Source of the DNA: Euglena gracilis
Lineage: Eukaryota; Euglenida; Euglenophyceae; Euglenales
DNA length: 64,000 nucleotides
Assembly: GCA_039621445.1 (NCBI GenBank)
Contig: CP154955.1
Span: 3,144,017-3,208,016, forward strand
Direction: 5' to 3'
The notes under the pieces were generated by a model. That model did no database searches. It had not been told where the DNA came from and saw nothing but the letters and a program-made list of their open reading frames with translations. Of the stretch, positions 22,482-34,247 are shown piece by piece (position 1 is the first letter of the stretch; every line of letters begins with the position of its first letter). Position numbers and translations under genes: made by a program.

Positions 22482-22592
22482 TTTGGCCAATCACCATGGG
22501 GGGGGGGGTCCGGAGCCAAAGAGCAGTCAATCATTCCAAAAAAAAACAACGGGGGGGGTTGTGGGGTCGGACGCACCTTAAGCAATGGTATG
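22482..22592. mobile_element. right end of a CATACC-family element (partial)
   Basis: ACCTTAAGCAATGGTATG, the inverse of the CATACCATTGCT terminus, preceded by a G-run and GGTCGGACGC. No matching left end is seen; the left part may be the CCAGCCACCCACTTCC sequence from about 22360. Repeated in copy B (27778 region). Confidence 0.35.
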
Positions 22593-23259
22593 GTCCAAAA
22601 CCCCTAGCGTCGGTTTTCTGTGCGCTGGGGTGCAAGATGCTAGAAAGGTGTGGGCACCATCAGTTCCTCGTGGGCCCAACTGTCTACTTCCATTTGGTAC
22701 ATAGATCTGGGACATTTGGGACCCATTCCAGGGGTTTCCCCATCAGGGCTGAACAGGAGCCCAGGGTTGAACACCCTCACCACCCCTCCTCAAGCAAAAA
22801 GAGTGGTTTTTGGTTCTCCCCCCTTCGCAGGGATGCCCCAAAAGACAAAGGAACGGATTGGACGGAGTGCCCTCCTGAAGGGCTGCCCCGGGCGGTGTTT
22901 GGTAGCTCCCACCACCGGGTGGTGGGCCGGAAGCAAGGTTTCCTCTCGCCCTGATTTGTCCACCCCCCCTCCCCGCCGTCACCACCGTTGGAGGTTGGCC
23001 CAACGGCGTGCTCACGACTCATATGTGAAAGAAAAAGAAAAGTGACTTGGGCTCGTCAGCTTTCTTTGGTGACGAACCAAAGAAAGGAGCAAATGCAAAA
23101 AAAAATCTACAAAAAAACGGAGAAATGCGTCGTCAGCGCCCACCCTGGCGCCCACCCACTCTCACGCTTGGGTCTGGCTGCCCCGAGACCTTGAAATAAA
23201 ACAAACCCGTGGCTGGAAGTCTGGCCCGTCGCGGCGTTGCTGTGATGCTTTCTGCCCAG

Positions 23260-23317
23260 GGTTTGGGGCAGTTCATCGACAGCAAGGACGGAAAGAAGTC
23301 CATCACTTTTCCCCCAG
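23260..23317 (+). CDS. putative short exon in duplicated block (copy A)
   Basis: TGCCCAG|GGT to CCCCCAG|GTCGGT, reading GLGQFIDSKDGKKSITFPP. Both splice sites look good. The copy at 28442-28499 changes one residue (S to N). No family is recognised. The unit is too short for a firm call. Confidence 0.35.
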
Positions 23318-24948
23318 GTCGGTGGGACAATAAATGGGGGGGGGGGTGCTCCTAATTATATGATGAGTTGTTTCGTTTTTTCCCCGAGTCCCTGGATCAA
23401 ATGCCACCTGGCTTCAATTGCATTTTCTCTTGATGGAACCCCAAGAGGGTTTCCGGGCTTGCTTTTTGCGACACCAGTGTCCGAACTAGGCCTCGACCTG
23501 CTCCCAGGAGGCCCGATCAGAAGCACGGCAGGGAGCCAAAAAGAAAAAACCTCCTTCGGGCCCAGAGGTCCAGGGACAATAAGGGGGGGTATGCATAGAT
23601 GGCGGGGGAGAAATAATGACACAAAAAAAAGGACGCAAGATTTCTCTGGGTCAGACAAAGATACAACACATGCAACAGCATGTGACAACATCTCCGTTAA
23701 TGTCAAGACACACCAATGGACGAGAACATCATTTCTGGACAACTGGCAACCTGGGAGCCCGAGAGTTGACGTGTTTGCATCAAACCCTGCTCCTCCCTTG
23801 CCCGCGCCGCAGGAAGCTGCACGTTGTGGCCTGTCAGAATGGCCCCCACAGAGATCTTCTCAGGCTCTGCGGGAACAAAAAAGGCAGGGGTGGTTGCGGA
23901 GCCCCGCCCGTGCGGAATCGGAACAAGCCAGCAGTAAGAAGCCTCAGTGACAATTTCCCGGGATGGCACATCAGTGGGCCATGCAATTCTTATTTACCGA
24001 TCCCCCCCCCCCAGGGGTCACTTCTACTCTTCCAAAAACCAGTCACTTTTTTTGGAAAACCAGTTAACCACAAAGGAAAATTAACCACAAACGTGAAAAG
24101 AATGGCCAAAATTTTTTCTGGTGCCTTCGTGGCTTTGGTGACTTGAGGGTCAGGGGATTTCTTAAGCCAGAGGGCACCCCACCCCCCCAGGGGGGATCCA
24201 GCCAGCCAGCAGCTCGAATCCAGCCAGCAGCCCAAATTCGGGCTGGGACTCCCCGGGGGGGTCGAGTGAAATAAAGTCGGGTCCAGCCCGGCCGGAGGCT
24301 GGGCCAGCTGGCCGCAGGCTGGCCAGCCAACTGGGCTGCCCAGCTCACCCATCCCTGCATTTTTTTCCCTCATCACAGCTTCCTCCATCACAGCCCCCCA
24401 GCCTTGATCCAGCTCCATCCATCAAAATGTCGAAATGGCAAAAACGTTTTAGAAAATTTTGTTTTTCATCGACCCAGCGCAGCCCAGCCCCCTCCAGCCC
24501 CGGACCACCCCCATCACCCGGGGGGGGGGGGGGTCCAGCCAGCAGCTCATTTCCAGCCTCTTTGCCAGCCAGTGGCTGGACCCCCGGGGGGGGGGTTGGT
24601 CCTTCAGAAATTCTCTGTGTCGGGTTTTCCCGACCCCCCCCCCCTAGTTTCAACCGTTTTGGTGCCATTTGAGGTTCAAAAGTCGAAAATTTCCATACAC
24701 CCCCTCATTTGACCCCCCTTAATTAAGCATTTGGGTTTGGGGAAAGGAAAAATTTTAGGCGCCAAAGGCGCCGAAAATTTGTTTGTTCTTTCTCAAAGCC
24801 AAATTTCCGACCCCCCTCATCAAAGCCAAATTTCCGACCCCCCTCATTTGACCCCCCCCCCTGTTTGAGCATTTGGGGGGTCCTTTGGCCGGTGGGTGTG
24901 CTCAAATAAGGGGGGGGGGGGTACTTCCAAAATGGTGGCCAATCAAAG

Positions 24949-25074
24949 GAAGTCACTGTGGACCTGAAAAAGCTCATGATCCAGACCACTAGGTTTTGTG
25001 TAATGTTCAGCTCTTTGCCTGCCTGATGGTGCCATGGTTGCGCCTGATGGTGCAGCGGATGTTTGAGGCATGTG
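24949..25074 (+). CDS. putative coding segments in duplicated block (copy A)
   Basis: After CAATCAAAG the sequence reads EVTVDLKKLMIQTTR (24949-24992). After GTTCAG a second frame reads LFACLMVPWLRLMVQRMFEA to 25074, before GTTGG. Only 18 bases separate them, which would be an extremely short intron, so one segment may be spurious. Counterparts at 30117-30160 and 30179 onward keep the frames with L to F and A to T changes. Confidence 0.25.
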
Positions 25075-25246
25075 GTTGGTTATCGGCAGGGGCCTGGCGG
25101 CCCAGCCTGGCGCGGCCGATCCATCGTTGGTGCATGCCATGCCCCCCCCCCAAGGTGTTTTGGGGGAGATTAGGGTTATTTTGGCTGTCAATTTTGGCTT
25201 TTTTGTGCTGCAATGAAAATGGGGTTGCCTTTCTTGAACCTATCAG

Positions 25247-25376
25247 CCTGACCCCTCAGCCACTGAAAGAAATTGTTAAGGACCTGAGGGGGTGGCAGTC
25301 TGCGAATTTGCCCACATTGCTGGGCACACCGGGCAGCGTGGCAGCATATGGGGCCTGGGAGGCAGCGGGGACATAG
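25247..25376 (+). CDS. putative terminal coding segment in duplicated block (copy A)
   Basis: Reads LTPQPLKEIVKDLRGWQSAN then LPTLLGTPGSVAAYGAWEAA, ending at TAG, after a CTATCAG acceptor. The copy B reading (30413-30542) is identical. Composition is protein-like but no family is recognised. Confidence 0.3.
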
Positions 25377-25395
25377 ATTCACTTTGCGAGGGGTG

Positions 25396-25845
25396 CAGGC
25401 TTTTTTACCGACCAGGGGGGTGGGTGCTCTTGGGTGCCTACCCCCACCAGGCACACCCCCCAGGGGGGGGGGGAGCCGGGGGGGCCCAGAGAAGTTTCAT
25501 TGAAAATCTTAGACGGCTCTAAGGGGCATGATGAACACCCAGCCATCGCACAGCACGGGCCCTGGGTGAGCCGTGAAAAAACGTCGCGCGGAGCCTAGGC
25601 CCCACACCGACGCCTCGAAAAAGTGGCCATTTTTTGGGAACCGCTGATTTTCGATCATACCCTTTAGCGCTGTCTAAGAAAATGGCCTTTTCTGGGCCCC
25701 CGGCGCCTTAGGCACCGGGGCCGGGGGTGCCTGCCATGGACAGGCACCCCCCAAAACCCGACCCCCCCCCCCCGGGGGGGGGCGGATGGGGTGCCTTCCC
25801 CTAGCACCCCCCCATGTGGCAGGCACCCGACTAAAAAAAAGCCTG
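25396..25845. mobile_element. hAT-like MITE (450 bp), copy A
   Basis: Starts CAGGCTTTTTTACCGACC and ends CCGACTAAAAAAAAGCCTG. Flanks GAGGGGTG (25388-25395) and GAGGAGTG (25846-25853) match 7 of 8. Contains a GGCGCCTTAGGCACC stem and G/C runs. It is a longer subfamily than those at 7580 and 48156. Confidence 0.85.
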
Positions 25846-25855
25846 GAGGAGTGTA

Positions 25856-26234
25856 CCATGCCCCCCCCCCCGAGCTATCCCCGTCCCCGGGACCCTTTAC
25901 GGCCCAATGGGAACAGTGCGGGGGGGGGGGGGAACAGCTCGGGGAGGGGACCTAGGTCCCCCCCATATCTAGCTATCATAGCTATTCCCATACCCGACCC
26001 TTGGGCAACCCGAAAAGGGTCATTTTTGGCAACTTTTTTGGATGTTCGCAAAAAATGGTCAATTTTGAGCACATTTGCCAAAAAGTGATTTTGGAAAACG
26101 TCCCAAAAACGTCGATTTTTGAGCACTTTTTTTGGGAAGTTCTTTGTAAAAAGTGCTATGACAGTGAGCTATTCCCGTCCCCTCTATGGGAATAGCTCGG
26201 GGGGGGGGGACAGCTCGGGGGGGGGGGGGCATGG
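25856..26234. mobile_element. TA-flanked CCATGCCCC MITE (379 bp), copy A
   Basis: Ends CCATGCCCCCCCCCCGAGCT and AGCTCGGGG..GGGCATGG are inverted, and TA lies immediately outside both ends. Internal GAGCTATTCCCGTCCC recurs inverted near the right end (GGGAATAGCTC). The core has GGGTCATTTTTGGCAAC and related AT-rich sequence. It starts two bases after the target repeat of the adjacent hAT-like MITE. Confidence 0.85.
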
Positions 26235-27082
26235 TAACTTTTTCCCAGGCCCAGACTCATCCACCACATTTTTAAACCCCATCCATGCACCCCCCCCCCT
26301 GGAGGGGTCACCCACCCACCCACCCACCCAAAACCCCCCAAAATCGGCCGAAAACCTTGACAATTTTCTGACCTGTGGTACAACCTGAGGGGAGGGGGGT
26401 CCAGCCCGAACCCACCCGCCGACTCTTGAAAACTCTCCCACATCAAGCAGGTGTTAAGTGAATCTGTGGGCGGGGATGTCCGCAAGGGGTGCAGCTTGCC
26501 CCTCAGATACTGCCTTGCGGCCTGGCATCCCCCCCAAGGGAGTAATCGGATTTCTTTTGAACAACCGACATCCCTTTGTGTTTCCAGGCGGTGTGATTGG
26601 GGTCAAAAATCTCTTTTGGCGCCAAAGGAATTTCCCCTAGACGGTGCCACGGTACAGTGGGTGGGTAGGGGCAGTAATCTGAGGGGGTTCTGGTGGATCG
26701 ATGGAAGGCAGGCAGTCGAGTTCGGGTCTCAACCCCCCCCCTTGTCTGGTCGAGTTCGGAGCTCGACAGGGGGTCCGCGAGACCCCCCCCCCCTGTGCCT
26801 AGCCAGTCCAGACCCCGGATCCCCCTAACTCGACCGGTCTGGTTGAGTTCGCAACTCGACAGGGGTCCCACGGACCCCCCCCACCTGTGCCTGGGCTCCG
26901 ATAGACTGGGTCGATAGAAGGGGGGTGGGGGCCTGGTGGTCGGTGGACTTGAAAAGTCGGTAACCAAAACTTAAAAGCTCCACATATGTGCGCGAATAGC
27001 CAACACAATCCATACGTAACATAAAGGGGATGTTATTTTTTTTAGAAACACGAGGGGGGGTCACGTTGTTCCTGACAAAAAA

Positions 27083-27095
27083 NNNNNNNNNNNNN
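27083..27095. other. assembly gap (13 N)
   Basis: Thirteen undetermined bases separate the two copies of the 5.1 kb block. Confidence 1.
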
Positions 27096-27100
27096 GCGCA

Positions 27101-27197
27101 TATGGTCCTGCCACTTGCGGTCCTCCTCGGGGCCGGGGCCGCCCTTCACCTGGGCGTCCTGGCCATAGGCCACCCCCCCCCCCAGGGAACAGTCGGC
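27101..27197 (-). pseudogene. truncated copy of the gene Y exon
   Basis: The first two thirds of the exon at 21871-22017 are present with intact acceptor (TTTCAG|GCC). The rest is cut off by the N gap. If the block is a haplotype duplicate this is not a real gene copy. Confidence 0.7.
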
Positions 27198-28441
27198 CTG
27201 AAAGAAAAGCTTTTCCGTGCAAAGTGGTAACAGGTGGACTCGGCCACTCCCAGGGCTGTACGGGTGGGCTTGGCAGGGGGGGGGGGGTCGACCCCCCCAC
27301 CACCCATGAATTAGGTTTCAGGGATTCCTGTGCAGTCCTGGCAACTCCCCCAAAACCAGCCAGGAGTGGGTACCCCCCACGCAACCTGTCGTGCCGAGCT
27401 GGCAGAACCCGTCAGGGTCAGGGTCCTTTTTTCGGGAAGCTTTCAGGGTCCACAATGGTGGCCACCCTGTGAGGTGACGGCGGCGAAAAGCAAAATTGGT
27501 TCCCCTGGGTTCCCAACTTTTTAAAAAAATACAGTTTCCAAAAACCAGCCACCCACTTCCCACCTCCGGGGGGGGGGGGGTCGGTCACTCTGGCCACCAG
27601 GCAAAATGGCTCAAATAAAATCAACCATTTTTGGCCAAAACCCCAAGAGAATTCCGGCCAGGTGCCACTTTGGCCATGGGGGGGGGGGGGCCGGAGCCAA
27701 AGAGCAGTCAATCATTCCAAAAAAAAACAACGGGGGGGGGTTGTGGGGTCGGACGCACCTTAAGCAATGGTATGGTCCAAAACCCCTAGCGTCGGTTTTC
27801 TGTGCGCTGGGGTGCAAGATGCTAGAAAGGTGTGGGCACCATCAGTTCCTCGTGGGCCCAACTGTCTACTTCCATTTGGTACATAGATCTGGGACATTTG
27901 GGACCCATTCCAGGGGTTTCCCCATCAGGGCTGAAAAGGAGCCCAGGGTTGAACACCCTCACCACCCCTCCTCAAGCAAAAAGAGTGGTTTTTGGTTCTC
28001 CCCCCTTCGCAGGGATGCCCCAAAAGACAAAGGAACGAATTGGACGGAGTGCCCTCCTGAAGGGCTGCCCCGGGCGGTGTTTGGTAGCTCCCACCACCGG
28101 GTGGTGGGCCGGAAGCAAGGTTTCCTCTCGCCCTGATTTGTCCACTCCCCTCCCCGCCGTCACCACCGTTGGGGGTTGGCCCAACGGCGTGCTCACGACT
28201 CATATGTGAAAGAAAAAGAAAAGTGACTTGGGCTCGTCAGCTTTCTTTGGTGACGAACCAAAGAAAGGAGCAAGTGCAAAAGAAAAAACTACAAAAAAAC
28301 GGAGAAATGCGTCCTCAGCGCCCACCCTGGCGCCCACCCACTCTCACACTTGGGTCCGGCTGCCCCGAGACCTTGAAATAAAACAAACCCGTGGCTGGAA
28401 GTCTGGCCCGTCGCGGCGTTGCTGTGATGCTTTCTGCCCAG

Positions 28442-28499
28442 GGTTTGGGGCAGTTCATCGACAACAAGGACGGAAAGAAGTCCATCACTTTTCCCCCAG
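28442..28499 (+). CDS. putative short exon in duplicated block (copy B)
   Basis: Counterpart of 23260-23317 with identical splice borders and reading GLGQFIDNKDGKKSITFPP. Call is as uncertain as in copy A. Confidence 0.3.
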
Positions 28500-30412
28500 G
28501 TCGGTGGGACAATAAATGGGGGGGGGGGGTGCTCCTAATTTTATGATGAGTTGTTTCGTTTTTTCCCTGAGTCCCTGGATCAAATGCCACCTGGCTTCAG
28601 TTGCATTTTCTCTTGATGGAACCCCAAGAGGGTTTCCGGGCTTCGTTTTTGCGACACCAGTGTCCGAACTAGGCCTCGACCTACTCCCAGGAGGCCCGAT
28701 CAGAAGCACGGCAGGGAGCCAAAAAGAAAAAACCTCCTTCGGGCCCAGAGGTCCAGGGACAATAAGGGGGGGTATGCATAGATGGCGGGGGAGAAATAAT
28801 GACACAAAAAAAGGACGCAAGATTTCTCTGGGTTAGACAAAGATACAACACATGCAACAGCATGTGACAACATCTCCGTTAATGTCAAGACATACCAATG
28901 GACGAGAACATCATTTCTGGACGACTGGCAACCTGGGAGCCTCCGAGCCCGAGAGTTGACGTGTTTGCATCAAACCCTGCTCCTCCCTTGCCCGCGCCGC
29001 AGGAAGCTGCACGTTGTGGCCTGTCAGAATGGCCCCCACGGAGATCCTCTCAGGCTCTGCGGGAACAAAAAAGGCAGGGGTGGTTGCGGAGCCCCGCCCT
29101 TGCGGAATCGGAACAAGCCAGCAGTAAGAAGCCTCAGTGACAATTTCCCGGGATGACACATCAGTGGGCCATGCAATTCTTATTTACCGATCCCCCCCCC
29201 AGGGGTCACTTCTACCCTTCCAAAAACCAATCAGTCACTTTTTTTTTTTGGAAAACCAGTTAACCAGGAAAATTAACCACAAACGCGAAAAGAATGGCCA
29301 AATTTTTTCTGATGCCTTCGTGGCTTTGGTGACTTCAGGGTCAGGGGATTTCTTAAGCCGGAGGGTACCCCACCCCCCCAGGGGGATCCCAGCCAGCAGC
29401 TCAAATCCCGCCAGCAGCCCAAATTCGGGCTGGGACCCCCTCGGGGGGGGGGGGGGGGGTCGAGTGAAATAAAGTCGGGTCCAGCCGGCTGGGCCAGCCA
29501 GCCGCAGGCTGGCCAGCCAACTGGGCTGCCCAGCTCACCTATCCCTGCATTTTTTCTCCTCATCACAGCCCTTCACCTTCATTTTCATCTTCCTCCATCA
29601 CAGCCCCCCAGCCTTGATCCAGCTCCATCCATCAAACTGTCGAAAATGGCAAAAATGTGCTAGAAAATTTTGTTTTTCGTCGACCCAGCCCAGCCCAGCC
29701 CCCTCCAACCCCGACCACCCCCGTCCCCCGGGGGGGGGGGTCCAGCCAGCAGCTCATTTCCAGCCTCTTTGCTAGCCAGTGGCTGGACCCCCCCCGGGGG
29801 GATCCTTCAGAAATTCCCTGTTTAGGGTTTTCCTGAACCCCCCCCCCTAATTTCAACCGTTTTGGGGCCATTTGAGGTTCAAAAAAATCGAAAATTTCAA
29901 TACACCCCCTTATTATGGGACCCCCCCCCTAATTATGCATTTGGGTCTGGGGAAAGGAAAATTTTTAGGCGCCGAAAATTTTTAGTCCTTTCTCAAAGCC
30001 AAATTTCTGACCCCCCTTATTTGACCCCCCCCCTATTTGAGCATTTGGGAGGTCCTTTGGCCGGTGGGTGTGCTCAAATAAGGGGGGGGTACTTCCAAAA
30101 TGGTGGCCAATCAAAGGAAGTCACTGTGGACCTGAAAAAGTTTATGATCCAGACCACTAGGTTTTGTGTAATGTTCAGCTCTTTACCTGCCTGATGGTGC
30201 CATGGTTGCGCCTGATGGTGCAGCGGATGTTTGAGGCATGTGGTTATCGGCAGGGGCCTGGCGGCCCAGCCTGGCGCGGCCGATCCATTGTTGGTGCATG
30301 CCATGCCCCCCGCCCCCAAGGTGTTCTTGGGGAGATTAGGGTTATTTTGGCTGTCAATTTTTGCTTTTTTGTGCTGCAATGAAAATGGGGTTGCCTTTCT
30401 TGAACCTATCAG

Positions 30413-30542
30413 CCTGACCCCTCAGCCACTGAAAGAAATTGTTAAGGACCTGAGGGGGTGGCAGTCTGCGAATTTGCCCACATTGCTGGGCACACCGGGC
30501 AGCGTGGCAGCATATGGGGCCTGGGAGGCAGCGGGGACATAG
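30413..30542 (+). CDS. putative terminal coding segment in duplicated block (copy B)
   Basis: Counterpart of 25247-25376, same reading and stop. No independent support. Confidence 0.25.
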
Positions 30543-30561
30543 ATTCACTTTGCGAGGGGTG

Positions 30562-31009
30562 CAGGCTTTTTTACCGACCAGGGGGGTGGGTGCTCTTGGG
30601 TGCCTACCCCTACCAGGCACACCCCCCAGGGGGGGGAGCCGGGGGGACCCAGAGAAGTTTCATTGAAAATCTTAGACAGCTCTAAGGGGCATGATGAACA
30701 CCCAGCCATCGCACAGCACCGGCCCTGGGTGAGCTGTGAAAAAACGTCGCGCGGAGCCTGGGCCCCACACCGACGCCTCGAAAAAGTGGTCATTTTTTGG
30801 GAACCGCTGATTTTCGATCATACCCTTTAGCGCTGTCTAAGAAAATGGCCTTTTCCGGGCCCCCGGCGCCTTAGGCACCAGGGCCGGGGGTGCCTGCCAT
30901 GGACAGGCACCCCCAAAAACCCGCCCCCCCCCCCCCCGGGGGTCGGATGGGGTGCCTTCCCCTAGCACCCCCCCCCCATGTGGCAGGCACCCGACTAAAA
31001 AAAAGCCTG
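30562..31009. mobile_element. hAT-like MITE (448 bp), copy B
   Basis: Same termini and same flanking GAGGGGTG/GAGGAGTG as 25396-25845, so it was inserted before the two copies diverged. Confidence 0.85.
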
Positions 31010-31019
31010 GAGGAGTGTT

Positions 31020-31393
31020 CCATGCCCCCCCGAGCTATTCCCGTCCCCGGGACCCTTTACGGCCCAATGGGAACAGTACGGGGGGGGGGGGGGAACAGCT
31101 CGGGGAGGGGACCTAGGTCCCCCCCATATCTAGCTATCATAGCTATTCCCATACCCGACCCTCGGGCAACCCGAAAAGGGTCATTTTTGGCAACTTTTTT
31201 GGATGTTCGCAAAAAATGGTCAATTTTGAGCACATTTGCCAAAAAAGTGATTTTGGAAAACGTCCCAAAAACGTCGATTTTTGAGCACTTTTTTGGAAAG
31301 TTCTTTGTAAAAAGTGCTATGACAGCGAGCTATTCCCGTCCCCTCTATGGGAATAGCTCGGGGGGGGGGACAGCTCGGGGGGGGGGGGCATGG
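31020..31393. mobile_element. TA-flanked CCATGCCCC MITE (374 bp), copy B
   Basis: Same element as 25856-26234. The left outer TA has become TT here, while the right TA is intact. Confidence 0.8.
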
Positions 31394-32209
31394 TAACTTT
31401 TTCCCAGGCCCAGACTCATCCACCACATTTTTAAACCTCATCCATGCACCCCCCCCCCCTGGAGGGGTCACCCACCCACCCACCCAAAACCCCCCAAAGT
31501 CGGCCGAAAAGCTTGACAATTTTCTGACCTGTGGTACAACCTGAGGGGAGGGGGGTCCAGCCCGAACCCACCCGCCGACGCTTGAAAACTCTCCCACATC
31601 AAGCAGGTGTTAAGTGAATCTGTGGGCGGGGATGTCCGCAAGGGGTGCAGCTTGCCCCTCAGATACTGCCTTGCGGCCTGGCATCCCCCCCAAGGGAGTA
31701 ATCGGATTTCTTTTGAACAACCGACATCCCTTTGTGTTTCCAGGCGGTGTGATTTTTAGGGTCAAAAATCTCTTTTTGCGCCGAAGGAATTTCCCCTAGA
31801 CGGTGCCACAGTACAGTGGGTGGGTAGGGGCAGTAATCTGAGGGGGTTCTGGTGGATCGATGGAAGGCAGGCAGTCGAGTTCGGGTCTCAACCCCCCCCT
31901 TGTCTGGTCGAGTTCGGAGCTCGACAGGGGGTTCGCGAGACCCCCCCCCCCTGTGCCTAGCCAGTCCAGACCCCGGACCACCCTAACTCGACCGGTCCGG
32001 TTGGGTTCGCAACTCGACAGGGGGGTCCCGCGGGACCCCCCCCCACCTGTGCCTGGGCTCCGATAGACTGGGTCGATAGAAGGGGGGTGGTAGCCAAAAC
32101 TTAAAAGCTCCACATATGTGCGCGAATGGCCAACACAATCCATACGTAACATAAAGGGGATGTTATTTTTTTAGAAACACGAGGGGGTCACGTTGTTCCC
32201 GACAAAAAA

Positions 32210-33390
32210 GGTTTGTTTTTGCCTCTTTTGTCATTCTGAAAACAAATGCCAATGATTCTGGGGGTGTATGAGTCGCGGGGGGGGGGGTCGCGGGGGTCGC
32301 GGGGGGAACGTTGCAGTTTTGCCGGGTCACGTGTGACAAGTGTGACCTCTCATACAGGAATTTATCACACATTTTTGGCAATTTTGATTCCTAATTTGGG
32401 TGCCAATTCCTAATTAGGTGCCATTTTTTGGCTCCTACTGGGATGCGGAAACCCTCCATATGTGGGTCGCGGGGGGGGGGTCGCGGGGGGGGGGGTCGCA
32501 GGGGATACACCCCCTCTGATTTGATTACATTCGGATATCCCCCATGTCAACCTGGATCTTTTGATAAAAGAAGCCTAAAGGGGGCTTGGGGGTCCGCCCC
32601 ACCAACAACCTTGCCAGGTCAGAGAAAACACATTCTACACTTAAAGCTCTGGGACTAATTTCGTGTCATTTGACATGAAAGTTTATGATGTTATATGAAA
32701 CATATTTCATGTGTCATGAAACGTTTGACTTAACAGGACTGAACACGGTTTTCCACGACGCTGTACATTGTGGACTGAACATGGTTTCAAGGCAAAATTT
32801 GCTGGGTGGGCCAAGTGGGGACCCAAAACAAACCCCCCAAAAGGGGGACTGCTTTCTTTGGGCAGGCACCCCATACCAATACCAAGACACGAATCCCCAA
32901 ACCCCGCGGGTTGCCGATTTATGGCCCAAAACAGCGCGACAGGCTTGCGACTTAGCCGTTTTCGGCCGTTTTTGGGTGAAAAAATTGATTTACCCAAAAC
33001 AACGTTACCCCCCCCCCTAAATGGCACCCCCCCCCCGGGAGCGTTTTGACCCCCCCTGGCGACAATTAGGGGGGGGGTGACAATTAGGGGGGGGGGGTTA
33101 CTCAATTTACCCTACCCGTCCATGGGTAACCCCCCCCCTAATTGTCGCCCCCCAAGGGGGGGGGGGCGACAATTAGGGGGGGTGACATATAGGGGGGGGG
33201 GGGTCACGTTATTTCGACAATGAAGCAAAATCAAAGAAATTGTCCGGAGAGCAAAAATGAAGCCCTTGGAATGCCCAATCCAATTTATTTTTCCCCCACG
33301 CCAGGTGGGTGTTGATCCCCCCATCCCCATCACTGGCCAGTACCGGGAACTTTGATGGCAGGACAGTTTCCCGAGGGTCACGGAAAGTTG
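32210..33390. other. gene-poor repeat spacer
   Basis: Holds GGGGTCGCGGGG repeats (32275-32310, 32465-32500) and AATTAGGGGGGG/ACCCCCCCCTAAT modules around a CAATTTACCCTACCCGTCCA segment (33060-33200) that recurs near 35195-35240. No exon is seen. Confidence 0.5.
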
Positions 33391-33640
33391 TGACCAAGGC
33401 TGGGGGAGGGGGGGGTCGGCACGCCGTGGCGAGCCGTCCGGCTAGGGGGGGGGGGGGGGGGGGGGGTTTGGCGTGGCGAGGGGGTTCCGGATGGGGGGGG
33501 AGGGGTGCGCGGGGGTTTTCCAAGAAACTTTTCTTTGGCGCGGCTGACATGGCGTGGCGAGGGGGTCTGAAAAGGGGGGGGGGAGGGGGGTAAAATGGCG
33601 TGGCGAGGGGGTCGGTGAGGGGGGGGGGGGGCAGGGTGGT
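33390..33640. repeat. GTGGCGAGGGGGTC repeat module (inverse of 46.66-46.93 kb)
   Basis: Four copies of GGCGTGGCGAGGGGGTC alternate with G-runs. The segment with TTTCCAAGAAACTTTTCTTTGG and GCGGCTGACATGGCGTGG is the complement of sequence near 46740-46790, so this is one family in opposite orientation. Confidence 0.8.
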
Positions 33641-34072
33641 TAGATAGGTGGTTCGATAGAATGGGGTTAGTCGACCCAGTAGACACCGCCTCCAAATCTA
33701 TTATTTTCTGAAGAAAAAAAATTGGGGGGGAATCCCGGGGGCGGCAGCCCCCCCTGCCCCCCAGTTTCTACTCCAATGGGGTGTTTGCCCGTGCCCCCCC
33801 CCCCCGCATCCCCCCGCGTCACCCCCGCGTCCCAAATTTTGGTCAGGCACATTTTTTTTGTCAACCAAAAGAAAATACACACAAACTTGAGTGACGTCAA
33901 AGAAAACATGTGGGGTAATTGGACACCCCCCCCTATGTCCCCCCTCGCGTCCCGCGTCCCAAACCACACCCTGAGATCGCCACCCGCAGGGCGGCGAGAC
34001 GGCAACACTTTATTGTTTGGTTGTTGCCCACAAAATGGGTCGAATTTTGAGATTTCCAGGGCGGCGAAACTA

Positions 34073-34247
34073 CCATGCCCCCCCCATATAAGACCCCCCC
34101 TCGGGAGCCAAAATCCTAGGGGGAGGATTTTTTTTGGGGGGGGGGTCTTATATGGGGGGGGGTCGGTCCCGGCCAAAGGGCCGGCCTTCGGCCGGCCAGG
34201 GGGGGTCTTATATGGGGGGGGGTCTTATATGGGGGGGGGGGGCATGG
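34073..34247. mobile_element. TA-flanked CCATGCCCC MITE (175 bp)
   Basis: CCATGCCCCCCCCATATAAG at the left and GGGGGGCATGG at the right, with TA on both outer sides (34071-34072 and 34248-34249). The interior is multiple GGGGTCTTATATGGGG modules plus a GGCCGGCCTTCGGCCGGCC palindrome. Confidence 0.8.

Larger units (their letters stand above)
21916..27082. repeat. 5.1 kb direct duplication, copy A
   Basis: Starts GCGCAGATGGTCCTGCC inside the gene Y exon and ends CTGACAAAAAA at the N gap. Nearly every base is repeated in order at 27096-32209, with scattered substitutions, homopolymer length changes and small indels. Confidence 0.97.
27096..32209. repeat. 5.1 kb direct duplication, copy B
   Basis: Begins GCGCATATGGTCCTGCC directly after the gap and ends CCGACAAAAAA. 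Beyond this the sequence becomes unique (GGTTTGTTTTTGCC). It carries a 30-base deletion near 32090 relative to copy A and an insertion near 29566-29600. Confidence 0.97.

Noticed and set aside
23808-23950. Two overlapping protein-like frames after CGCCGCAG in the duplicated block
   Set aside because: Differences between the two block copies change amino acids in both frames, so neither shows coding constraint.
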